A DNA stretch of 64,000 bases from Bacteroidales bacterium (GTDB lineage Bacteria; Bacteroidota; Bacteroidia; Bacteroidales; Muribaculaceae). Where the stretch lies: the NCBI GenBank assembly GCA_004552485.1, contig SFOH01000002.1, positions 1 through 64,000 of the forward strand, given 5' to 3'. The notes under the pieces are model-generated. The model did no database searches, was not told the DNA's origin, and was given only the letters and a program-made list of their open reading frames with translations. This document shows positions 58,692-64,000 of the stretch, piece after piece. How positions within the stretch are numbered: the first letter of the stretch is position 1; each line of letters begins with the position of its first letter. Position numbers and translations under genes: made by a program.

Positions 58692-59504
58692 ATGAAACAG
58701 ATTGTGAAAGCATTGTGTATGGCCGCGATGGCGCTGATGATGGCGTCGGCACCCGCTGAGGCACAGAATCTCGGCGGTATCCTCGATAAACTCGGCGTCA
58801 AGACTTCGGACAGCTCTGCCCCCAAGGACGACTCCAATGACGACGGCGGCATCGGCGGCGTATTAGGCCAGGTACTTGGCACTGTCAGCAACGCTGCCGC
58901 CAGCAACGACTTCAACCTCGCAAGGCTGAAAGGACAGTGGGCGTACTCCTCTCCGGCCGTGTCCTTCAAGGGCAACAGCGGCACAGCAAACCTTGGCGGC
59001 GCGGCCGTGGCCACTCAGCTCGAGCAGAAGCTCGCGCCCTACATAAAGACGGCCGGTCTCGAACAGCTGACCATGTCGTTTGACGGCAACAACAACTTCG
59101 TGGCGCGCATCAAGGGCCGCTCGTTCAAAGGCCACATCGAGCGCGACACGGTCAACAACGAGATTCTCTTCTTCTTCGACAACAACAAGGGCAAAGGCAT
59201 CAAGACGATGGTGACTAAGGCCGGCAACCTGGTGAACATCACCTTCGACGCCGGCAAGATTCTCGAGATGGCGCAGAAACTTGCCGGAACGCTGAACATC
59301 AGCGCGTTGCAGACGGCAGCGTCGGTGCTTAAGAACTTCAAGGGTGCATACATCGGCGTGCGCTTCAAGCAGACGGCGACGAAACCTGCCGACGGCGACT
59401 TCGACGCCGCTGCCGCCGACTCGCTCGACAACTCGAAGACCACGCTGACGAACATCCTTGACGGCCTCAACAAAAAATCGAAGTCGTCCAAGAAGAAAAA
59501 ATAA
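58692..59504 (+). CDS. DUF4923 family exported protein
   Basis: A 270-residue exported protein. Signal peptide at about 1-25 (ending AEAQ), a Gly/Asp/Ser-rich linker, then the Bacteroidetes DUF4923 domain: LKGQWAYSSPAVSFKG, FDGNNNFVARIKGRSFKG, ILFFFDNNKGKGIKTMV and FKGAYIGVRFKQ. It looks like a lipocalin-like beta fold. The C-terminus is Lys-rich. Function unknown. Its leader is about 75 nt. Confidence 0.83.
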   Translation: MKQIVKALCMAAMALMMASAPAEAQNLGGILDKLGVKTSDSSAPKDDSNDDGGIGGVLGQVLGTVSNAAASNDFNLARLKGQWAYSSPAVSFKGNSGTANLGGAAVATQLEQKLAPYIKTAGLEQLTMSFDGNNNFVARIKGRSFKGHIERDTVNNEILFFFDNNKGKGIKTMVTKAGNLVNITFDAGKILEMAQKLAGTLNISALQTAASVLKNFKGAYIGVRFKQTATKPADGDFDAAAADSLDNSKTTLTNILDGLNKKSKSSKKKK

Positions 59505-59564
59505 CCCTCCCCCCACATAAATAACATCAGCCACATAACTAACATAAAACACATCTAACCACCC

Positions 59565-61433
59565 ATGCCCGACCCCGACCCGAAAACCGGCGAACGCCTG
59601 ACCCGCCTGTGGCAGCAGCTGCAGGGGGCTTACGGGCGATTCACCGTGCGCTACACCACCGTGCTCCGCCACATCAGCGGCGTGCTTGGTGCGCTGGCTT
59701 TCGTGTGCTCGGCGAGCTGCCTGGTGCTCCTGGCGGTGTACGTCGGCTTCGACCATGCTGATGCGCATAAGCTAATGCTGCACAGGGCTTTGCGTGCGAT
59801 TCAGATTGTGTTCCTGGTCAATATCTTCTTCGACCTGTTGCTGCGGTTTCGCCAAACGGTTCGCAACACGCGGGTGCTGAAGTGGATGGTCGACGTCGGC
59901 ATCATTCTCACCCTCCTCCCGCTCCTCTATCCCCATCCCGAGCATCCGTGGCTGCCGTGGCTTGAGGCCGTGCTCTACTCCAACAAGTTCCTTTACATTG
60001 CCCTCACGGCTTACTCCGTCCTCGCCGTCAGCTCCGTGCTGATGCGCATGACCGGGCGGCGCACCAACCCCTCGCTGCTGCTGGCCTCGTCGTTCCTCAT
60101 CTTTATCACCGTCAGCTCGCTGCTGCTCATGATGCCGAAGTGCACCTACACCGGCATCTCCTTCCCCGACAGCCTCTTCGTCTCCACCTCCGCCGTGTGC
60201 ATCTGCGGCCTCACGAGCGTCGACATCGCCTCCACGTTCACGCCTCTTGGACAGGGAATCCTGCTCGTGATGTTCGAAATCGGCGGCCTGGGATTAATCA
60301 CGTTCACCAGCTTCTTTGCCGTCTTCTTCTCCGGCAAACAGAGCGTCTACAACCAGCTGCTCATCCGCGACTTCATCTACTCTAAGAGTATGAACTCGCT
60401 GACGCCCACGCTGTTATACATCCTGGGCTTCACGCTCGTCATGCAGGTTATCGGCGCCGTGGGCATCTACTTCACCCTCCCCGACGCTATCGCCGACACC
60501 ACCGCCGACCGCCTGTGGATCACCGCTTTCCACTCAGTCTCCGGCTTCTGCAACGTCGGCTTCTCAAACATTCCCGGCGGCATGGCCAACCCCGTGCTTA
60601 TGCGCGACGGAGCATCGCTCTACGTGGTCATGAGCGTCCTCGTCTTCGCCGGCGCCCTCGGTTTCCCAATTCTCACCAATTTCAAGGACGGTTTTCTGGA
60701 GCATCTGCGGAGGATGTGGCACCGCCTGCACGGCCGGCGCCTGACCCGTCGACGCGTCCACATCTACGACATCAACACCAAGATTGTCCTCGTTACTACC
60801 TCCGTCGTTTTCCTCCTCGGCTTCGTCTCGTTCTGGGCCCTCGAGAACAACCACGCCCTCGCCGGAATGAGCACCGCCGACAAGGCCGTGCAGTCGCTTT
60901 TCAACGCCGTCATGCCGCGTTCCGGCGGCTTTACCACCATCAATCCCGCCTCGTTCCTGGGCGTCACGCTCATGCTCGTGGTCGTGCAGATGTGGATTGG
61001 CGGCGCCTCCCAGTCGATGGCCGGCGGCATAAAAGTGAACACCCTCGGCGTGCTCTGCCTCAACCTGCGCAGCATCGCCACCTCCGCCGGCCGCGTCGGC
61101 GCCTTCCGCCGCAGCATCGCCCCGCAGAGCATACGGCGCGCCAACGCCGTCACCTTCCTCAGCATCATCGCCTTCATCGTCTTCGCCGTCACGCTCATGA
61201 TTCTCGAGCCCGACCTGCCCACCCGGAGCATCCTCTTCGAAACCGTCTCCGCGACTTTCAACGTCGGCTCGTCGATGGGCATCACCTCCATGCTCTCCGA
61301 CGCCTCGAAGTTCGTGATGTGCGTGGCCATGTTCCTGGGGCGCGTCGGCCTCATCTCCGTGCTCACCGGCATGTTCACACTGCGCCGCGACGCCTCGGCC
61401 TACTATCCCGAAGACGACGTTATAATCAACTGA
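59565..61433 (+). CDS. ktrB: Potassium uptake channel subunit (TrkH/KtrB family)
   Basis: A 622-residue polytopic membrane protein of the TrkH/Ktr superfamily. Four pore loops with conserved filter glycines are visible: ICGLTSVD (near 212), FCNVGFSN (near 328), PRSGGFTT (near 451) and FNVGSSMG (near 565). About 150 N-terminal residues with four extra hydrophobic helices precede the usual core. It imports K+ (with Na+ or H+ coupling not determinable). ktrA follows 18 nt downstream. Its leader (59533-59554) repeats a string at 22792-22813. Confidence 0.93.
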   Translation: MPDPDPKTGERLTRLWQQLQGAYGRFTVRYTTVLRHISGVLGALAFVCSASCLVLLAVYVGFDHADAHKLMLHRALRAIQIVFLVNIFFDLLLRFRQTVRNTRVLKWMVDVGIILTLLPLLYPHPEHPWLPWLEAVLYSNKFLYIALTAYSVLAVSSVLMRMTGRRTNPSLLLASSFLIFITVSSLLLMMPKCTYTGISFPDSLFVSTSAVCICGLTSVDIASTFTPLGQGILLVMFEIGGLGLITFTSFFAVFFSGKQSVYNQLLIRDFIYSKSMNSLTPTLLYILGFTLVMQVIGAVGIYFTLPDAIADTTADRLWITAFHSVSGFCNVGFSNIPGGMANPVLMRDGASLYVVMSVLVFAGALGFPILTNFKDGFLEHLRRMWHRLHGRRLTRRRVHIYDINTKIVLVTTSVVFLLGFVSFWALENNHALAGMSTADKAVQSLFNAVMPRSGGFTTINPASFLGVTLMLVVVQMWIGGASQSMAGGIKVNTLGVLCLNLRSIATSAGRVGAFRRSIAPQSIRRANAVTFLSIIAFIVFAVTLMILEPDLPTRSILFETVSATFNVGSSMGITSMLSDASKFVMCVAMFLGRVGLISVLTGMFTLRRDASAYYPEDDVIIN

Positions 61434-61451
61434 CAATTAATGCACTAAACT

Positions 61452-62141
61452 ATGAGATACCTGATAATAGGACTTGGAATCTATGGCACCAGCCTGGCGC
61501 GCGATCTCGCCGCCCAGGGCCATGAAGTGATTGGTGTCGACTCGCGCCAGAATCGCATCGCCGACGTCAAAGACTACATCTCCACCACCTATCTGCTCGA
61601 CTCCACCGACGAGTCGGCCCTCTCCGTCCTCCCCCTCGACGGCGTCGACCTCACCGTTGTCGCCATCGGCGAGAACTTCGGCGCCAGCATCAAGACCGTG
61701 GCGCTGCTTATGAAGCACGGCGTCAAGCACATCTATGCCCGCGCCGTAAACGACCTTCACGTCGCCATCCTCGAGAGCTTCAAGGTCGAGCGCATACTCA
61801 CGCCCGAGCAGGCCTCGGCACGTTTTCTGACCCGTGAGATGCTCCTGGGCACGGAGATGTCCGCGCTCCAGATCACCGACTCCGTCTTCGTCACAAACTT
61901 CGCCGTGCCCGCCTATTTCTACGGCCGACGCTATCCCGAGCTCAAACTCTCCGAATATGGCATACAGCTCGTGGCCGCCACGCGACCGCAGGCCACCACG
62001 AACGTCCTTGGTCTCGGCAGTCAAAAGTACGTGCCGATAGACCTGAACGATGCCACTGCCAACACCGTTCAGGAGGGCGACAAAATCACCGTCCTCGCAA
62101 CCGACAAGGCCCTCCGGACCTTCATGCGCCACATCTCCTGA
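61452..62141 (+). CDS. ktrA: Potassium uptake regulatory subunit (TrkA/KtrA, RCK domains)
   Basis: A 229-residue cytoplasmic gating ring subunit. RCK_N Rossmann domain: YLIIGLGIYGTSLARDLAAQG (GxGxxG), VIGVDSRQNRIADV, VVAIGENFGASI; then RCK_C from about residue 145. It binds NAD(H) or ATP/ADP and gates the KtrB channel. Single RCK pair, as in KtrA, not the doubled TrkA of enterobacteria. Operon with ktrB. Confidence 0.94.
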   Translation: MRYLIIGLGIYGTSLARDLAAQGHEVIGVDSRQNRIADVKDYISTTYLLDSTDESALSVLPLDGVDLTVVAIGENFGASIKTVALLMKHGVKHIYARAVNDLHVAILESFKVERILTPEQASARFLTREMLLGTEMSALQITDSVFVTNFAVPAYFYGRRYPELKLSEYGIQLVAATRPQATTNVLGLGSQKYVPIDLNDATANTVQEGDKITVLATDKALRTFMRHIS

Positions 62142-62181
62142 GCGGCGCACCGTGCCGGTCTCTCCTCTTCCGGAGGACCGT

Positions 62182-62204
62182 GCCGGGAGCCCGCGGCTCC
62201 CGGT
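62182..62204. repeat. Intergenic hairpin with AGCC-CGC-GGCT core, second member
   Basis: A 10-bp stem (62182-62191 with 62195-62204, one wobble) between convergent ktrA and the Dabb gene. It shares flanking ACCGTGCC, core and loop with 46574-46596, while outer stem pairs differ in a compensatory way. A further ACCGTGCCGG occurs at 62151-62160. Confidence 0.65.
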
Positions 62205-62207
62205 GTC

Positions 62208-62501
62208 TCAGAATTCGTAGTCGACGCAGGCGCGTGCCTCGCGGTGGCCTTTCAGCAGCCCGGCAGCGGCAACATGGGCCGGATGCTTGGCGTAGACGTC
62301 GACATCGGCCATCGTCGGGACAACGGCGGTTAGCACGACGTCCCAGTCTTCGGCGGGATTTTCGTTGATGGCCACTTCCATGCTCTGAAGGGGTTCGATT
62401 TTTGCGGGCAGCGCCATCAGCGCGTCGCGGAAAGCTTCGGCAACGGCGCGGCGCTCGTCGGCAGTGCCCGTCAGCTTGAACATTACAATATGCTTTACCA
62501 T
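62208..62501 (-). CDS. Dabb (stress-responsive A/B barrel) domain protein
   Basis: A 97-residue protein starting at ATG 62501 (MVKHIVMFKLTGTADERR). Dimeric alpha/beta barrel family (PF07876): KHIVMFKL at the start, a central LQSMEVAINENPAEDWDVVL, YAKHPAHVAAAGLLK and a terminal ARACVDYEF. Roles in the family range from stress proteins to cyclases; the function here is unknown. Its own promoter lies 36 nt upstream. Confidence 0.88.
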   Translation of the reverse strand: MVKHIVMFKLTGTADERRAVAEAFRDALMALPAKIEPLQSMEVAINENPAEDWDVVLTAVVPTMADVDVYAKHPAHVAAAGLLKGHREARACVDYEF

Positions 62502-62536
62502 TTCTGTGATAGTTTTTTGAGGTTGATTTCTACGTG

Positions 62537-62568
62537 CAAAATTAGCGAATCGGCGCGAGATTTGCAAG
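62537..62568 (-). promoter_or_regulatory. Promoter for the Dabb gene
   Basis: On minus: -33 CTTG (62568-62565, one mismatch), 20-nt spacer, -7 TAATTTTG (62544-62537). Confidence 0.7.
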
Positions 62569-62606
62569 AGAAAACGCCCTCCGGCTGAACCATGACGCCG
62601 CCGTGC

Positions 62607-62626
62607 TTGTTCTCAGAATAGAACAA
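62607..62626. promoter_or_regulatory. Dyad before the 50-residue gene
   Basis: TTGTTCT (62607-62613) and AGAACAA (62620-62626) are perfect inverted repeats with a 6-nt gap, 16 nt before ATG 62643. Likely an operator; no -7 consensus box is present. Confidence 0.45.
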
Positions 62627-62642
62627 ATTAAACACAGAAACC

Positions 62643-62795
62643 ATGAGCAAGAAAGACACAAAACACGTAGCAGACGACCGCTATAACGGCGTCAACATGG
62701 ACATCGCTGACCGCGACCACGTAACCCAAAAAGAAGTAGAAGCCGAGGTGCGCGAACTCAACAACAATCCCCGCAGCAACGACATCGACGAGTAA
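62643..62795 (+). CDS. Small acidic hydrophilic protein (50 residues)
   Basis: A complete 50-codon frame from ATG 62643 to TAA 62795: it begins MSKKDTKHVADDRYNG and ends NNPRSNDIDE. It is highly charged, with no hydrophobic segment and no cysteine, and probably partly disordered. Codon use is like that of its neighbours, an A-rich leader precedes the ATG and a stable stem-loop follows, so it is probably real. No family is recognised; the dyad upstream suggests regulated expression. Confidence 0.6.
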   Translation: MSKKDTKHVADDRYNGVNMDIADRDHVTQKEVEAEVRELNNNPRSNDIDE

Positions 62796-62823
62796 CGCCT
62801 CCTTTGCACCCGCATGATGCACG

Positions 62824-62861
62824 GCAGCCCCGTCGCCCTATGAACAGGACGGCGGGGCTGC
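62824..62861 (+). terminator. Stem-loop after the 50-residue gene
   Basis: Twelve pairs (62824-62835 with 62850-62861, one wobble) around a 14-nt loop. There is no T-run, so termination is only probable. Confidence 0.5.
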
Positions 62862-62892
62862 GGCGTTCCCCAGGACACAGCCGGACATGAAA

Positions 62893-62945
62893 AAGGCCTG
62901 CCCGTGAGCTGAATTGCTCCCCGAGGGCAGGCCTTGCAAGCTATG
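62893..62945 (-). terminator. Terminator of the pfp gene
   Basis: A perfect 11-bp stem (62893-62903 with 62935-62945) with an inner GAGC/GCTC stem; on minus it is followed by UUUUC. It lies 48 nt past the pfp stop. Confidence 0.8.
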
Positions 62946-62992
62946 ATTCCGGGTATGTCTTTACCGACTGCAAGCGATGCTTGCCGGCGGCT

Positions 62993-64000
62993 TTACTTGG
63001 ATTTGTGCTCGTACTGGAGGGTGAGCGAGGGTTGGTCGCAGACCTCGGCGGGGCCAAAGTACTGGATGGGGCCGGGGTATACGTAGCAGGTGTTCAGAGC
63101 CCAGTCGTCGCGCTGTGAGGCGAACTTCTCGAAGGGTGCGCCGTCGAGGCGTACGAGAGCTTTCTGAATCACGGGCTTCATCTCGCCGTTGCGGCGCTCC
63201 ATGTTCATCATCATGGTGATGGGGATGCCGCCGGCCTGCCACTGTACGGCGGGCTTAACGAGGTTGCGGACGCTCGACATGTAACCGGTTACGCCGGCGT
63301 TGATGAGGCATGCGGCGTTGAAGCCGAGAGCGTAGCAGTAGTCTGCGTCGAAGTTCGAGGGAGCGGCGCAGCGGCCTTCGTAGCCGAAGAAGTGGTGCTG
63401 AGGTGAGAATTTGCCGTTGTAGGCGCCTTCGGCCTTCATCTGGTCGAGACGTTTGCCGACCATCTCGGAGAGGAGTTTCTCGGTCTCGATGAGCGAAACC
63501 TGCACGTTGCCGTGGGGGTCGCGGTCGAGGCTGAGCTGGAGAGCGACGCCGGCGGGCAGCGAGGCGTAGGTGGCGGCGTGTTCGGGGCTGAGGTGGTCGA
63601 TGACCCACTGGCGCTTGCTGTCTTTGTCGACGGCGGCGAACTCGTCGGCCTTGGCGGCGAGGAGGTCGTTGATTTCGGCGATGAGAGCCTTCATGGCGGG
63701 GATGAACTCGATGAGGCCTTCGGGAACGAGGACGGTGCCGAAGTTGTTGCCTTCGGCGGCGCGGGCGGCCACGACGTCGGCAATCTGGTTGACGATCTGC
63801 TGGAGGGTCATGTTCTTGGCCTCGACTTCCTCGGAGATGATGCAGACGTTAGGCTGGGTCTGCAGTGCGCATTCGAGGGCGATGTGCGAGGCGGAGCGGC
63901 CCATGAGTTTCATGAAGTGCCAGTATTTCTTGGCGCTGTTGCAGTCGCGCTCGATGTTGCCGATCATCTCGGAGTAGACCTTGGTGGCGGTGTCGAAACC
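62993..64000 (-). CDS. pfp: Pyrophosphate-dependent phosphofructokinase, 5'-truncated by the window edge
   Basis: The C-terminal 335 residues of a PPi-dependent 6-phosphofructokinase, which phosphorylates fructose-6-phosphate reversibly with PPi in glycolysis. At the window edge the frame reads GFDTATKVYSEMIGNIERD, a family block, and continues with KYWHFMKLMGRSASHIALEC (MGRxASH motif), NFGTVLVPEGLIEF, and YEGRCAAPSNFDADYCYALG. Eleven codons lie before the first internal ATG, so the true start is beyond 64000. Length and motifs fit the long PFP class common in Bacteroidetes. A terminator follows. Confidence 0.94.
   Translation of the reverse strand, partial: GFDTATKVYSEMIGNIERDCNSAKKYWHFMKLMGRSASHIALECALQTQPNVCIISEEVEAKNMTLQQIVNQIADVVAARAAEGNNFGTVLVPEGLIEFIPAMKALIAEINDLLAAKADEFAAVDKDSKRQWVIDHLSPEHAATYASLPAGVALQLSLDRDPHGNVQVSLIETEKLLSEMVGKRLDQMKAEGAYNGKFSPQHHFFGYEGRCAAPSNFDADYCYALGFNAACLINAGVTGYMSSVRNLVKPAVQWQAGGIPITMMMNMERRNGEMKPVIQKALVRLDGAPFEKFASQRDDWALNTCYVYPGPIQYFGPAEVCDQPSLTLQYEHKSK

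Noticed and set aside
1..64000. CRISPR array, insertion sequence, prophage or biosynthetic cluster
   Set aside because: No regularly spaced repeats, transposase, phage structural gene or modular synthase was seen in either strand.

Overview
The window is a 64-kb piece of a GC-rich Bacteroidales chromosome. The best guess is a gut Muribaculaceae-type genome, although no 16S gene is present to prove it. The evidence is the gene content (LptD, DUF4924, DUF4923, DUF5606, DUF6377, DUF4105, HU-CCDC81/SPOR and WG-repeat proteins, a BioG-BioC fusion, PPi-dependent phosphofructokinase) and the promoters, which match the Bacteroidetes pattern TTTG - 19 to 21 nt - TAnnTTTG. Almost everything is core genome. 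I see no insertion sequence, prophage, CRISPR array, conjugative module or defence island.

Layout. 1-4722 (minus): a cut AAA-ATPase-like gene, a secreted WG-repeat protein, and a two-gene operon of an orphan HsdR_N-like nuclease domain and a membrane-anchored AraC regulator. 4822-11236: holA on plus, then uvrA, DUF4924, a small frame, a VKOR protein and thioredoxin on minus. 11495-22700 (plus): lptD, acyl-ACP thioesterase, gpmI, a lipoprotein, bioGC, bioD, rfbD and prfC, with one minus-strand Rossmann remnant. 22701-24105: an 805-nt gene-free stretch holding a likely structured non-coding RNA, a small membrane protein and tRNA-Gln. 24203-30683: a DUF6377 regulator, then a minus-strand run of maf, kdsC, DUF2520, nitroreductase, SPOR and TPR genes. 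30868-35752: two identical tRNA-Arg(ACG) genes, a cation efflux gene, a palindromic element, rpsF-rpsR-rplI, an ECF sigma factor and a small barrel protein. 35763-46563 (plus): tsaD, pncC, DUF4105, a degenerate alkaline-phosphatase-fold protein, secA, an outer-membrane barrel, a META protein and aroE. 46604-54539: engB, a DcaP-like porin, trmN6, a CPBP protease, a RelA-type synthetase, a lipoprotein and a hydrolase. 54656-64000: DUF5606, radA, trmH and bioB on minus; DUF4923, ktrB and ktrA on plus; a Dabb protein, a 50-residue protein, and the 5'-truncated pfp gene.

How the genes relate. Envelope biogenesis is the main theme: LptD, SecA, KdsC (Kdo), RfbD (dTDP-rhamnose), several beta-barrels and lipoproteins, and a SPOR protein. 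Biotin synthesis is split: bioGC-bioD near 18 kb and bioB near 58 kb, with no bioA or bioF here. Translation and tRNA functions include RF3, S6-S18-L9, TsaD, TrmN6, a TrmH-family methylase, EngB and three tRNAs. KtrB and KtrA together form a potassium uptake system.

The most interesting leads are the promoter-driven, long-range-paired RNA on the minus strand around 23059-23310; a thioredoxin / VKOR / small-peptide mini-locus (9560-11236); an apparent pseudophosphatase immediately upstream of secA; a near-perfect 61-nt hairpin at 32232-32292; and two intergenic hairpins whose stems covary. These are leads. I do not see a clear, complete and previously undescribed multi-gene system in the window.
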